A DNA stretch of 64,000 bases from Gallionella sp. (GCA_028714895.1 JAQTLM010000004.1:108167-172166); one strand, 5' to 3'. Positions 36,961-46,352 are shown, counted from the first letter of the stretch. Notes: generated from the letters alone by a model not told the origin. Translations and numbers: made by a program.

Positions 36961-38163
36961 ATGCCCCTCTATTCCTATCGCGCCATCAACGATCAGGGAA
37001 AGTCCGGCAAGGGCATGCAGGATGCCGCCAATGTGGTGGATCTGGAGTTGCGCCTGAAGCGCGGCGGTCTGGATTTGATCGATGCCAAAGAGTACAGCGG
37101 CAAAATCGGCTTAAGACGCGGCAAAATCAAACGCCCCGAACTGATTACCTTTTTTTTCAATCTCGAACAGCTCACCCGTGCCGGCGTACCTTTGCTGGAA
37201 AGCCTCGCCGATTTGCGCGACACCATGAACGATCATCATTTCCGCGAAATCATCGCCAATATGGTCGAGTCCATCGAAGGCGGGAAAAAACTTTCCCAAG
37301 CCATGGAACAGCATCCCGATGCGTACGATAAGATATTCATCAGCCTCGTTCATGCCGGCGAGGAGAGCGGACGCCTGCCGGAAATCTTCCTGCACATTAC
37401 CGAATCGCTGAAATGGCAGGATGAAATGGCCTCGCACACCAAAACCATCATGATCTATCCCGCCTTCGTCGGCTCCATCGTGGTGGCGATTACCTTTTTC
37501 CTGATGATTTACCTGGTGCCGCAACTGGTCGGTTTCATCAAGGGTATGGGGCAGGAAATCCCGATCCAGACACGTATTCTGCTGGCCACCTCGGCATTTT
37601 TTGTGAACTACTGGTATGCGCTCATTGCGTTGCCGGTCGCCCTGCCGATTGCCGCCAAGCTGATTATCGCCTCCAGCCCGGAGATGCAATTCAAGCTGGA
37701 CAACCTGAAACTCAACCTGTGGGTGACCGGCCCCATCCTGCGCAAGATCATCCTGGCGCGTTTTGCCAACACCTTCGCCATCATGTACGGTTCCGGCATC
37801 AGCATCCTCGCCTGCATCGCCAATTCGCGCGATGTGGTTAATAACCGCGCCATCGCCAAGAGCCTGGATGACGTCACCAGCGAAATCGAGTCCGGCAAAA
37901 ACCTTACGCAAAGTTTCCAGCATACCGGCATGTTTCCGCCATTGGTAATACGCATGCTCAAGGTGGGCGAAGCCACCGGTTCACTGGATAAGGCGCTGCT
38001 CAATGTCAGCTACTTTTATGACCGCGACGTGAAGGACTCCATCAAGAAAATACAAGTCATGATCGAACCGGCCATGACCATCATTCTCGGCGCACTGCTC
38101 GGCTGGGTGATGCTGTCAGTACTGTCGCCGATCTACGACATTATCGGCAAGGTGCAATTCTGA
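36961..38163 (+). CDS. mshG: MshG-type inner-membrane platform protein
   Basis: A 400-residue GspF/PilC-family protein, the inner-membrane platform on which pilin subunits are assembled by the MshE ATPase. It has two GspF domains (about 60-185 and 265-390) and three membrane segments, including IYPAFVGSIVVAITFFLMIY and the C-terminal IILGALLGWVMLSVL. ATG 36961 (MPLYSYRAI) is chosen; an in-frame ATG at 36934 would add nine residues encoded by the element's terminal repeat. The native ribosome site was probably separated from it by that insertion. Confidence 0.94.
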   Translation: MPLYSYRAINDQGKSGKGMQDAANVVDLELRLKRGGLDLIDAKEYSGKIGLRRGKIKRPELITFFFNLEQLTRAGVPLLESLADLRDTMNDHHFREIIANMVESIEGGKKLSQAMEQHPDAYDKIFISLVHAGEESGRLPEIFLHITESLKWQDEMASHTKTIMIYPAFVGSIVVAITFFLMIYLVPQLVGFIKGMGQEIPIQTRILLATSAFFVNYWYALIALPVALPIAAKLIIASSPEMQFKLDNLKLNLWVTGPILRKIILARFANTFAIMYGSGISILACIANSRDVVNNRAIAKSLDDVTSEIESGKNLTQSFQHTGMFPPLVIRMLKVGEATGSLDKALLNVSYFYDRDVKDSIKKIQVMIEPAMTIILGALLGWVMLSVLSPIYDIIGKVQF

Positions 38164-39650
38164 TGAAACTGCTGCTACTCCTGAGTGCCGGCCATCTCCA
38201 TGCGCAAATCATGGCAGGCGGTAAAATCACCATGCAACGCGAGTTTACCGATTCACCGGAGGGTCAGGAAAATTTTTCTGCTTTCCTGCAAGAGGTAAAG
38301 CACCCGACCTGTTTACTGGTCGATTTAATCGAAGAGGATTTTCGACAGGAGACTATTCCACACTTGAGCGGCAGCAGCCGTACTGGATTATTGCAGCGCA
38401 AATTCGAGCAGTTTTATCGCGGCACCCATTTCCATCAGGCAACCCTGCTGCAGCGCCAAAAAACCGGGCGGCGCGACGATGACATGCTGTTTTCGGCGCT
38501 GACCAACCCATCGCTTATCAAGCCCTGGCTGGATATCATGCTGGCGCAGCAAACCCCGCTCGCCGGAATTTATTCTGTACCGCAGATCAGCGCACCGCTG
38601 GTCAAAGACCATTCCTCGAACCACCTGTTGCTGATTTCCTGGGAAAAATTTGCCGGGTTGCGTCAAACCTACTTCAGCGATCACCACCTGCAAATATCCC
38701 GACTGACACCCATACACGCCGACCTGACCTTCCAGCAAGCCGTGGTCAGTGAACTTACCCGCACTTATCAATATTTGAAGAGCCTGAGTCTGCTGCCGTC
38801 CGGGCAAACACTCGATGTGCGCCTGCTGGGTCATAGCCACGACCTTGTTGAACTGCAACAGGAACTGCCGAGAAGCGCAGACATGCGCTATGACTTCGTC
38901 GACCTTGCGGACCTCGCCAAGCAACACAATATCGGCTACGACTTCACCGATTCGGATGCCAGCCAGATATTTTTGCACCAGCTCGCAGCCCACCCGCCGC
39001 AAACCCATTACGCGAGCGCAACCCACACGCATTACTTTACGCTGTGGCAATTAAAGCACGCGCTTAACCTGGCAAGCGGCACACTGTTGTTCGGAATGCT
39101 GTTGTGGGGGGCGGCCAACCTGTGGCAAAGCAGCAACGATGCCGCGGAAGCCGCATCGCTTAAAACCCTGGCGCAACGCGCCCTGAATGAAGCGCAGAAG
39201 ATCACCCTCGCCTTCCCGAACACCTACGCTCCCGCAGCCGACATAAAAGCCGGCGTATCCGTCATGCGCAAGCTCAATCAGCATGATGCTGCGCCAAGCG
39301 GCATTTTGCGCCCAGTCGGCTCGACACTCGACCGCCACCCGCAAATCGAACTTGACGATCTCGCCTGGCGGATGGATGCAGCCGAGCCGGTTGCGCCCAA
39401 CACGCTTGCCGATGCCCCGGCCCAAGTCATCATCATCAAGGGGAGACTGACCGATTTCGCGAATGACTACCGCGCCGCGCTGAACTATCTGGAAAACTTC
39501 CAGCGCGACCTGACCGCGCAAGGTTACCAGGTCGCGGTACTGGCCAAACCGCTGGATGTCAGCCCGAGCGGCAGTATTACCGACCAGCGCAAAGCATCTG
39601 CCAACGTACTCGGTTTTTCCCTGAAACTTTCCCGGAGGCCGCCCGCATGA
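38163..39650 (+). CDS. Pilus cluster protein with GspL-like topology
   Basis: A 495-residue protein I do not recognise as a named family. About 295 cytoplasmic-type residues come first, then a membrane helix (about 300-318, LASGTLLFGMLLWGAANLW) and about 175 residues expected in the periplasm. That layout and its place between the platform protein and a PilO-like protein recall GspL or a PilM/PilN-type component (MshI in MSHA loci). The start ATG overlaps the mshG stop and the end overlaps the next gene (ATGA), so the genes are probably translationally coupled. Confidence 0.75.
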   Translation: MKLLLLLSAGHLHAQIMAGGKITMQREFTDSPEGQENFSAFLQEVKHPTCLLVDLIEEDFRQETIPHLSGSSRTGLLQRKFEQFYRGTHFHQATLLQRQKTGRRDDDMLFSALTNPSLIKPWLDIMLAQQTPLAGIYSVPQISAPLVKDHSSNHLLLISWEKFAGLRQTYFSDHHLQISRLTPIHADLTFQQAVVSELTRTYQYLKSLSLLPSGQTLDVRLLGHSHDLVELQQELPRSADMRYDFVDLADLAKQHNIGYDFTDSDASQIFLHQLAAHPPQTHYASATHTHYFTLWQLKHALNLASGTLLFGMLLWGAANLWQSSNDAAEAASLKTLAQRALNEAQKITLAFPNTYAPAADIKAGVSVMRKLNQHDAAPSGILRPVGSTLDRHPQIELDDLAWRMDAAEPVAPNTLADAPAQVIIIKGRLTDFANDYRAALNYLENFQRDLTAQGYQVAVLAKPLDVSPSGSITDQRKASANVLGFSLKLSRRPPA

Positions 39651-40261
39651 AGCTCTCCGCATCGGATTTCCCGTTGATACGCCGGAGCGTTCTGGCAGTT
39701 TGCGCATCGGCCATCATCAGCGCAGTTATCCTGTACAGCAGCGGCGAATATGCGGAAAGCGCGCAAAATAACCGGCGCAACGCACAAACCATGCTCAACA
39801 ATGCGCGCAACCACCTGACCGCTGCACTTCAGGATCAGGAGAACATGGCGATCTATGCCGACGAGTATGGCGCATTGATCGAGCAAAAAATCATCGGCGA
39901 CGATCAGCGTCTGGACTGGATAGAAGGCCTGGAAAAAATCCGCCTGAAGAATCTGGTGACCGATTTTCGCTACAACATCGCGCCGCAAAAAATTTATGCT
40001 TCCCAGCCGCCGGTCGACAGCGGCAATTTCGACATCCACTACAGCGAAATGAAGCTGCAATTCGACTTGCTCCATGAGGCGCAGCTGCTGAATTTCTTTG
40101 ATGCGCTGCGCACCGACATCAAGGGCTGGTATCAACTGGAAGGCTGCACACTGCAACGCGCCGGCACAGGCAATGAGGATGAGCAAACTACTGCAACCCG
40201 ACTCAAGGCCGAATGCAGCGGCGGCTGGATTACGCTTAAGAACCGGAATACACCCAAATGA
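39647..40261 (+). CDS. PilO/GspM-like (MshJ-position) membrane protein
   Basis: A 204-residue bitopic protein with one N-terminal helix (about residues 14-31, VLAVCASAIISAVILYSS), a predicted coiled-coil (about 38-75) and a small periplasmic alpha/beta domain. This is the layout of PilO, GspM and MshJ, which bridge the inner-membrane platform to the secretin. It overlaps both neighbours by 4 bp. Assignment rests on topology and context, not on clear motifs. Confidence 0.7.
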   Translation: MKLSASDFPLIRRSVLAVCASAIISAVILYSSGEYAESAQNNRRNAQTMLNNARNHLTAALQDQENMAIYADEYGALIEQKIIGDDQRLDWIEGLEKIRLKNLVTDFRYNIAPQKIYASQPPVDSGNFDIHYSEMKLQFDLLHEAQLLNFFDALRTDIKGWYQLEGCTLQRAGTGNEDEQTTATRLKAECSGGWITLKNRNTPK

Positions 40262-40674
40262 ATCAGACTCTCAAAACAGGCCGGATTACGCTTCCCGTAC
40301 TGGCACGGCGCGCCGTGCCCCTACCTTTCAAAATTGGTTTAATTACATATATCCTGATAGCTGCGCCGCTCACTTATGCGGAAGAACTGGGGCGGTTATT
40401 TTTCACCCCCGCACAGCGTGCACAACTCGAATACAGCCAACAACAAAGCGGCGATACACCGGATAACACCCGCTCATTAACCGTCAACGGCATCGTGCAG
40501 AAGCACGGCGGAAAACGCACCGTCTGGATCAACGGCGTGCCACAGCTGGCCGGCAAGAGCGATGAGCGCACGCCGGAAAGTTTGCCGGTCGCCGTCCCCG
40601 GACAATCGCAACCGGTCAAGGTAAAGGTCGGGCAAAGGGTGCTCATCAACCCGGCGGCGGCCTCCGGGCATTAG
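40258..40674 (+). CDS. MshK/PilP-like periplasmic protein
   Basis: A 138-residue protein with an N-terminal hydrophobic segment (about 25-40, IGLITYILIAAPLTYA) that may be a signal peptide or anchor, then LGRLFFTPAQRAQLE and a compact domain with VNGIVQKHGGKRTVWINGV. The latter resembles the homology region of PilP/GspC, which docks to secretin N-domains, and MshK has this size and position. The extra N-terminal residues (about 13-21) come from a palindrome at 40297-40324, so the signal region looks extended. Confidence 0.7.
   Translation: MNQTLKTGRITLPVLARRAVPLPFKIGLITYILIAAPLTYAEELGRLFFTPAQRAQLEYSQQQSGDTPDNTRSLTVNGIVQKHGGKRTVWINGVPQLAGKSDERTPESLPVAVPGQSQPVKVKVGQRVLINPAAASGH
40297..40324. 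repeat. Palindrome inside the MshK-like gene
   Basis: GTA-CT-GGCACGGCG is followed directly by CGCCGTGCC-CC-TAC, an 18-bp perfect palindrome with imperfect flanks. It encodes VLARRAVPL in frame, just before the hydrophobic signal segment. It looks like the GC-rich palindromes often found between genes. Confidence 0.55.
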
Positions 40675-40680
40675 AGCGCC

Positions 40681-42054
40681 ATGCGCCCATCGCAACATCG
40701 CCCTGCCGAAGCAAAACAGCGCGGTGCCGCGCTGATAGTGATGCTGGTAATTATGGTAATGGGAATTGCCGCGATTTTGGTCAGATCACTGAGTAGCGCC
40801 GCATTGCAAATTGAACGCGACAGAATTACTGCCAATGCTTTGGCGCAAGCTAAGGAAGCGCTGATCGGTTATGCGACATCGGTCAATTTGTTCAGCGGAA
40901 GCGCCAGGCTAGGCGACCTGCCCTGTCCAGATACGGACAACGATGGCATTGCTGGCAACACAAGTCCCTTGGTATTAACTTGCAATTTACAATCACAGCG
41001 TATCGGTCGCTTACCATGGAAAACACTGGGGCTGCCAGATCTGCGCGATGGCGGCGGCGAAAGATTGTGGTATGCCGTCTCCAATAATTTCAAGAACAGC
41101 ACTCGCACCACTTGCACCGCCCCCGGACAAGCCGGTTGCCTGAACAGCGACACGGTGGGCACCATTACGGTTCGTGGCTCTGATGGCAACATAATCAACG
41201 ATGCAACCCTGGGCACTGGCGTGGCAGCCGTCATCATCGCCCCCGGCGATGTGCTGCAGCGGCAAGACGGCTCGCTGCAGAACCGCAGCGGCCCGGACAA
41301 TGGTGTGGCAAAAAACACTGCCAGCAACTACCTGGACATCGCCAATGGTATAGACAATGCCAGTTTCACCGACAGTACAACCAACGGCTTCATCCAAGGA
41401 CGGATCAAGGACAGCAACGGCAACCTCATACTCAACGACCAGTTGCTGACCATCTCGCGAGACAATGTCATGCAGCCCATCCAGAAACGCGTGGCGGCCG
41501 AGGTCAGGCTGTGTCTGGAAGACTATGCAAGCAACAACAATGGTCGCTACCCTTGGGCCACCCCACTCAGTGATTTGGGCACTTACCATGACAGCAGCGA
41601 CGAATATTTCGGGCGCGTCTCGGACGACTTGGATAACACTCAGAGCGGCAGCTGGGACGGCAGCAGTTACCAAATGAGCAGCCAATGGGGGACAATGTGC
41701 AACACCCATACCAGCAACACCCCAAGAGCTTGGTGGATCAATTGGAAGGAGATGGTGTTTTATGGGATGGCAAGAAGTTTCAGGCCACGAGATACGAATG
41801 CCCCCAGTTTTCCCTTGACCTGTGCTACGCCGGGCCGTTGTTTGAACATCAACGATTCCAACACGCCCGCAAGATTTATCGTAATCGTTGCCGGAAAAAA
41901 ATTATCCGGGCAGGGACGCATCACCAGTGGCCAGAAAAGCACTGCTTCCAACTATCTGGAGGGTGGCAACCAGAATGCAGACCAAAGTGGCGGCTACACC
42001 TTCACCCAGAGCACACCTTCGGCTTCTTTTAACGACTCACTGGTGTATAAATGA
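40681..42054 (+). CDS. Large PilX/pseudopilin-type protein of the pilus cluster
   Basis: A 457-residue protein with an N-terminal type IV pilin-like helix (about residues 14-37, GAALIVMLVIMVMGIAAILV) but no canonical G|FxxxE cleavage site, resembling PilX/GspK-like N-termini. The exported part shares LPCPDTD, LPWKTLGLPDL and AKEALIGYA with the shorter pseudopilin that follows, so the two appear homologous. It contains several Cys pairs. ATG 40681 lies 6 bp after the previous stop. Perhaps a minor tip subunit; the function is not shown by the sequence. Confidence 0.8.
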   Translation: MRPSQHRPAEAKQRGAALIVMLVIMVMGIAAILVRSLSSAALQIERDRITANALAQAKEALIGYATSVNLFSGSARLGDLPCPDTDNDGIAGNTSPLVLTCNLQSQRIGRLPWKTLGLPDLRDGGGERLWYAVSNNFKNSTRTTCTAPGQAGCLNSDTVGTITVRGSDGNIINDATLGTGVAAVIIAPGDVLQRQDGSLQNRSGPDNGVAKNTASNYLDIANGIDNASFTDSTTNGFIQGRIKDSNGNLILNDQLLTISRDNVMQPIQKRVAAEVRLCLEDYASNNNGRYPWATPLSDLGTYHDSSDEYFGRVSDDLDNTQSGSWDGSSYQMSSQWGTMCNTHTSNTPRAWWINWKEMVFYGMARSFRPRDTNAPSFPLTCATPGRCLNINDSNTPARFIVIVAGKKLSGQGRITSGQKSTASNYLEGGNQNADQSGGYTFTQSTPSASFNDSLVYK

Positions 42055-42755
42055 TTCAGCACAAAACACACAACCAAACGCAAGTTGGATTCTCGCTGGT
42101 CGAGATGGCCATTGTGCTGACTATTGTGGGGCTGTTGCTGGGCGGATTGCTGCCAATGATATCGAGCCAGATGGAACAGCAGCGCAGGAATGAAACTCGC
42201 AAACAGATGGATGAAATCAAAGAGGCCCTAGCCGGCTACGCCATCATCAATGGCACCTTACCCTGTCCGACCACCACCACCGATCCGGCCAATGCCAATT
42301 ATGGTGTGGCGGACGCCACTTGCAGCGCAAATGTGGCGGCAGATGGCTACCTGCCTTGGAAAACCCTGGGCGTACCGGAAACCGATGCATGGGGCAGTAA
42401 ACGCAGCAGTACGGATAGTCCGTGGACGGGTTACTGGCGTTATCGTGTAGATCGGAATTTCACCGCAATAATCACTATGAACACAGGATTTTGCACAGGA
42501 ACAAATGATTGCCTTTTAATTAAAGACAGCAGTGGCAACAATCTTACTGAAACGTCTCCCTCTAAGGAACACCCCGTTGCCATCGTCTATTCAACTGGGC
42601 CTAACATCACCGCAGATGGCCAAAATGCAAGCTATGAGGCTACTAATGGCATTTACCAAAGCGATGTGTCCAGCCAGTCTTTCGATGACATATTGATCTG
42701 GATTTCACGCCCGCAACTGTTCAACCGCATGGTGACTGCTGGCAAGTTACCTTAA
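42051..42755 (+). CDS. Type IV prepilin-like pseudopilin
   Basis: A 234-residue protein with a classic prepilin leader: a polar N-terminus of 13 residues, then [20 protein letters not shown] with Glu at position 5 of the mature protein. The rest shares [18 protein letters not shown] and the KEALAGYA helix with the preceding gene. A leader peptidase (PilD/MshP type) would be needed and is not in this window. Start overlaps the previous stop by 4 bp; the end overlaps convergent cysS by 4 bp. Confidence 0.88.
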   Translation: MIQHKTHNQTQVGFSLVEMAIVLTIVGLLLGGLLPMISSQMEQQRRNETRKQMDEIKEALAGYAIINGTLPCPTTTTDPANANYGVADATCSANVAADGYLPWKTLGVPETDAWGSKRSSTDSPWTGYWRYRVDRNFTAIITMNTGFCTGTNDCLLIKDSSGNNLTETSPSKEHPVAIVYSTGPNITADGQNASYEATNGIYQSDVSSQSFDDILIWISRPQLFNRMVTAGKLP

Positions 42756-44182
42756 GCCCTGCGCCAGGTTGTGCCTGAAGCGCTGTCCTCCAGCACAATA
42801 CCGGCATCAAGCAACTCCTTGCGGATACGGTCAGCCTCGGCGAAGTTCTTCGCCTTCTTCGCGGCAATGCGCACCTCGATCTGCGCGCCGATCGCCGCAT
42901 CATCAAGCCCGCCCTCGCCTGCTCCGCCTTGCAGGAATACCTGTGGGTCGCGCTGCAACAGCCCCAGCACCCCCGCCAAGGCTTTAAGTTGCGCAGCCGC
43001 TTCTGCGGATTGGCTGCGGTTCACTTCGTTGGCGAGATCGAACAGCACCGCTACCGCCTCCGGCGTGTTGAAGTCGTCGTCCATCGCGGCTTTGAAGCGG
43101 GCGGCGTAGGGTTCGCTCCAGTCAACGCCACCGTACTCTTGTAGGTCGGGCTTCAGCCCGACAGTGTCATGTCGGGATAAATCCCGACCTACAACAGCAC
43201 CTTTTAACGCGGTATAAAGCCGCGTCAGCGCGCCCTTCGCATCGTCCAGATGCATATCGGAATAATTCAGCGGGCTGCGGTAATGCGCGCGCAGGATGAA
43301 GAAGCGCACCACTTCGGCATCATATTTTTTCAGCACTTCGCGGATGGTGAAAAAATTGCCCAGCGACTTGGACATCTTTTCTTCATCCACGCGCACAAAG
43401 CCGTTGTGCATCCAGTAGTTCACGTACTGACACTGGTGCGCGCCCTCGCTCTGCGCGATTTCATTTTCGTGATGCGGAAACTGCAAATCCGCGCCACCGC
43501 CGTGGATGTCGAAATGTTCGCCGAGTAGCTTGGAGCCCATCGCCGAACATTCAATGTGCCAGCCAGGGCGACCCTTGCCCCATGGCGAGTCCCACTTCAC
43601 TTCGTCGGATTCCTGATCCTTGGCATGTTTCCACAGCACAAAATCCAGCGGGTCATTTTTACTGCCCGTCACTTCGACACGCTCACCGGCGCGCAGGTCT
43701 TCCAGCGATTTGCCGGAGAGCTTGCCGTAGCCGTCAAACTTGCGCACCGCGTAGTTCACGTCGCCATCGGCTGCGCGATAGGCCAGCCCGTTACTTTCCA
43801 GCGTGGCAATCATCTCCAGCATTTGCGGTACATATTGCGTGGCGCGTGGCTCATGGTCGGGGCGCTGTACGCCCAGCGCATCGGCATCCTCGTGCATCGC
43901 ATCGATGAAGCGTTGCGTCAGTACATGGATGGATTCATTGTTCTCAGCCGCACGCTTGATGATCTTGTCGTCGATGTCGGTGACATTGCGCACGTAGGTC
44001 ACGTCATAACCGGAAGCCTTCAGCCAGCGATACACCATGTCGAACACCACCAGTACCCGTGCATGACCGAGGTGGCAGTAGTCGTACACCGTCATGCCGC
44101 ACACATACATGCCGGCCTTGCCCGGAACGATAGGGGCGAATTCCTGTTTGTCGCGAGTGAGAGTGTTGTAGATTTCTAGCAT
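42752..44182 (-). CDS. cysS: Cysteinyl-tRNA synthetase with an in-frame palindromic insert
   Basis: CysS charges tRNA-Cys. The 476-residue protein has the HIGH-type motif CHLGHAR, the zinc-binding Cys in [15 protein letters not shown] and KMSKSLGNF. It is about 15 residues longer than the E. coli enzyme. The surplus is at about residues 331-348 ([18 protein letters not shown]), between TRLYTALKG and the conserved [12 protein letters not shown] region, and is encoded by a palindromic repeat (43141-43192). The reading frame is intact, so the enzyme is presumably functional with a surface loop added. Confidence 0.96.
   Translation of the reverse strand: MLEIYNTLTRDKQEFAPIVPGKAGMYVCGMTVYDYCHLGHARVLVVFDMVYRWLKASGYDVTYVRNVTDIDDKIIKRAAENNESIHVLTQRFIDAMHEDADALGVQRPDHEPRATQYVPQMLEMIATLESNGLAYRAADGDVNYAVRKFDGYGKLSGKSLEDLRAGERVEVTGSKNDPLDFVLWKHAKDQESDEVKWDSPWGKGRPGWHIECSAMGSKLLGEHFDIHGGGADLQFPHHENEIAQSEGAHQCQYVNYWMHNGFVRVDEEKMSKSLGNFFTIREVLKKYDAEVVRFFILRAHYRSPLNYSDMHLDDAKGALTRLYTALKGAVVGRDLSRHDTVGLKPDLQEYGGVDWSEPYAARFKAAMDDDFNTPEAVAVLFDLANEVNRSQSAEAAAQLKALAGVLGLLQRDPQVFLQGGAGEGGLDDAAIGAQIEVRIAAKKAKNFAEADRIRKELLDAGIVLEDSASGTTWRRA
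43141..43192. repeat. Palindromic repeat inserted in frame in cysS
   Basis: The 52-bp unit has GTAGGTCGGG at one end and CCCGACCTAC at the other, and each half can fold by itself (GTCGGGCTTCAGCCCGAC and GTCGGGATAAATCCCGAC). Such GTAGGTCGGG repeats usually sit between genes. Here it lies wholly within coding sequence and adds about 17 codons without a stop. Confidence 0.85.
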
Positions 44183-44204
44183 TTCCGTTTCTTCTTACCT
44201 GAGC

Positions 44205-44316
44205 CGTCATTCCGGCGCAGGCCGGAATCCAGCGGTTTTAATCAATATGCGGTTACCGTCTCCGCGTTGCGGAAAATTTTCTTTATGACTGGATTCCGGC
44301 CTGCGCCGGAATGACG
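44205..44316. repeat. Perfect 28-bp inverted repeat between glnS and cysS
   Basis: The arms at 44205-44232 and 44289-44316 are exact reverse complements, each beginning CGTCATTCCGGCGCAGG and each able to form its own small hairpin (TTCCGGC/GCCGGAA). They enclose 56 bp. The right arm ends 1 bp from the glnS stop. It would fold into a strong structure after glnS and could act as terminator or repeat-type element. Confidence 0.85.
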
Positions 44317-44317
44317 A

Positions 44318-46003
44318 TCAATTTTGTTCTTTCGCCCAGGAATCCTTGAGTGTCACGGTGCGATTGAATACCAGCTTCCCGTCCGCTTGATGGTCGCGCC
44401 GGTCGGTGCAGAAGTAGCCCAAACGCTCGAACTGGTAGCGTGTCTCAGGGGGCGCATCTTTCGCGCAATTCTCCACCCAGCCCTGCACCACGGTCAGTGA
44501 GGCGGGATTCAGGTAGGTGCAGAAATCGACCTCCCGGTCGGCGTCCGGTTCCGGCACGGTAAACAGGCGATCGTACAGGCGAATCTCGGCGGGCAGTGCA
44601 TGTTCGCGCGACAGGAAATGAATCACCCCCTTCACTTTGCGTCCTTCCGGATTTTTGCCCAGCGTGTTGTGGTCGATGCTGCAACGCAGTTCAACAACCT
44701 TACCTGCTGCGTCCTTCACCGCTTCGTCGCAGCGCATCACGTAGCTGTGGCGCAGACGCACTTCACCGCCAAGCGTGAGTCGTTTCCAGCCTGCGGGCGG
44801 CGCTTCGGCGAAGTCGTCGGCTTCGATGAATAACTCACGGCTGATTGGCACGAGGCGCTTGCCGAACTCGGGATGGTTAGGATGGAAATCTGCCTCGCGC
44901 GCCTGCGCGCCGTCGAAATTGGTGATGCTCACCTTGAGCGGATTGATGATCGCCATCACGCGCGGCACGCGGGCTTCGAGGTCTTCGCGGATCGCACCTT
45001 CCATGATCGCCATATCGACGCTGTTCTCGCTCTTGGAGACGCCGATGCGTTTGGCGAATTCGCGGATGCCTTCCGGCGTGTAGCCGCGCCGCCGCATGCC
45101 GCTGATGGTGGGCATGCGCGGGTCATCCCAGCCGCTCACGCGCTTCTCGTTCACCAGTTGCAGCAGCTTGCGCTTGCTGGTGATGGTGTAGTGCAGCTCC
45201 AGCCGCGAGAATTCGTATTGTCGCGGATGGCAGGGAATGGTGATGTGATCCAGCACCCAGTCGTACAACGGGCGGTGATCCTCGAACTCCAGCGTGCAAA
45301 TGGAATGGGTGATGCCCTCCAGCGCGTCGGATATGCAGTGCGTGTAGTCGTACATCGGATAGATACACCACTTGTCGCCGGTGCGAATATGGTGCGCGCG
45401 GCGGATACGGTAGATCGCCGGGTCGCGCAGGTTGATATTGGGTGCGGCCATGTCGATCTTGGCGCGCAGCACCATCGCGCCGTCGGCGAATTCGCCGTTC
45501 TTCATGCGCGCAAACAGGTCGAGATTCTCCGCCACACTGCGATCACGATTCGGGCTGTTCTTGCCCGCCTGGGTCAGCGTGCCGCGATATTCGCGCATTT
45601 GCTCCGGCGTGAGGTCGTCCACATAGGCCAGGCCTTTATTGATGAGTTCGACCGCAAAGTCGTACAGCGCATCAAAGTAGTCCGACGCCCAGCGCACCTC
45701 GCCGTCCCACTGAAAGCCCAGCCAGCGCACGTCCTCCTGGATGGATTGCGCGTATTCCTCGTTCTCTTTTTCCGGGTTGGTGTCGTCGAAGCGCAGGTTG
45801 CACTTGCCGTGGTAGTCCTGCGCCAAGCCGAAGTTGAGGCAGATGGATTTGGCATGCCCGACATGCAGATAACCGTTTGGCTCCGGCGGAAAGCGCGTGA
45901 CGATGCTGCGATGCTTGCCGCTTGCCAGATCGGCATCGATGATATTGCGGATGAAATTTGAAATGGTAGCCGGGGAAGCGGCGGCGGGTGGCGTGCTGCT
46001 CAT
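44318..46003 (-). CDS. glnS: Glutaminyl-tRNA synthetase
   Basis: GlnRS charges tRNA-Gln directly. The 561-residue protein has [17 protein letters not shown] (HIGH class) and VSKSENS in place of KMSKS, and the two C-terminal beta-barrel anticodon domains. Presence of GlnRS is normal in beta/gamma proteobacteria, although many also retain GatCAB for Asn. The gene is followed by the strong inverted repeat at 44205-44316 and then cysS. Confidence 0.97.
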   Translation of the reverse strand: MSSTPPAAASPATISNFIRNIIDADLASGKHRSIVTRFPPEPNGYLHVGHAKSICLNFGLAQDYHGKCNLRFDDTNPEKENEEYAQSIQEDVRWLGFQWDGEVRWASDYFDALYDFAVELINKGLAYVDDLTPEQMREYRGTLTQAGKNSPNRDRSVAENLDLFARMKNGEFADGAMVLRAKIDMAAPNINLRDPAIYRIRRAHHIRTGDKWCIYPMYDYTHCISDALEGITHSICTLEFEDHRPLYDWVLDHITIPCHPRQYEFSRLELHYTITSKRKLLQLVNEKRVSGWDDPRMPTISGMRRRGYTPEGIREFAKRIGVSKSENSVDMAIMEGAIREDLEARVPRVMAIINPLKVSITNFDGAQAREADFHPNHPEFGKRLVPISRELFIEADDFAEAPPAGWKRLTLGGEVRLRHSYVMRCDEAVKDAAGKVVELRCSIDHNTLGKNPEGRKVKGVIHFLSREHALPAEIRLYDRLFTVPEPDADREVDFCTYLNPASLTVVQGWVENCAKDAPPETRYQFERLGYFCTDRRDHQADGKLVFNRTVTLKDSWAKEQN

Positions 46004-46164
46004 GCTGGACTCTTCTCGGTTTCTGTAGGTTATCGGTATGCGCCGCAGATTTTACCCGAAAACACGTCGGCAAAGAGAACGCGGGGTACCGCCATGCGGC
46101 TTGAGAACAGGGAAACACCAACTCTTATTGGTGGTTTTGGATGAACATGGCACGGTGTTGGGCA

Positions 46165-46199
46165 ACAAAAAACCCGCAATGCGTATTTATGCGGGTTTG
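46165..46199 (-). terminator. Rho-independent terminator after tRNA-Met
   Basis: Minus-strand arms AACCCGCAT and ATTGCGGGTT with an AAATACGC loop are followed by TTTTTTG. It lies about 35 nt downstream of the tRNA. Confidence 0.75.
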
Positions 46200-46232
46200 T
46201 TGGACTTGCTTGGACTGCTTTGGATACTAAAA

Positions 46233-46309
46233 TGGTGGTGATAGGTGGATTTGAACCACCGACCTCAGCGTTATGAGTGCTGCGCTCTAACCAACTGAGC
46301 TATATCACC
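46233..46309 (-). tRNA. tRNA-Met (anticodon CAT, probably elongator)
   Basis: A 77-nt minus-strand cloverleaf starts GGTGATATAGCTCAG and ends with encoded CCA. The anticodon loop is CTCATAA. The acceptor stem is fully paired (GGTGATA/TATCACC), unlike the initiator with its mismatched first pair, so it is not initiator tRNA. Elongator Met is favoured over Ile2 because the other CAT tRNA here (57242-57318) looks more like Ile2. Confidence 0.85.
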
Positions 46310-46323
46310 GCGAAGAGCGCGGC

Positions 46324-46352
46324 ATTTTCCAGATTTCACCCTACCTTGTCAA
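46324..46352 (-). promoter_or_regulatory. Sigma-70 promoter of tRNA-Met
   Basis: Minus-strand TTGACA (46352-46347) and GAAAAT (46329-46324) are 17 nt apart and end about 14 nt before the tRNA. The -35 lies just inside the 3' end of the SPOR gene. Confidence 0.65.

Noticed and set aside
36677..36961. 94-codon frame over the element between mshE and mshG
   Set aside because: It coincides with the MITE and its terminal repeats; basic, low-complexity product with no family features.
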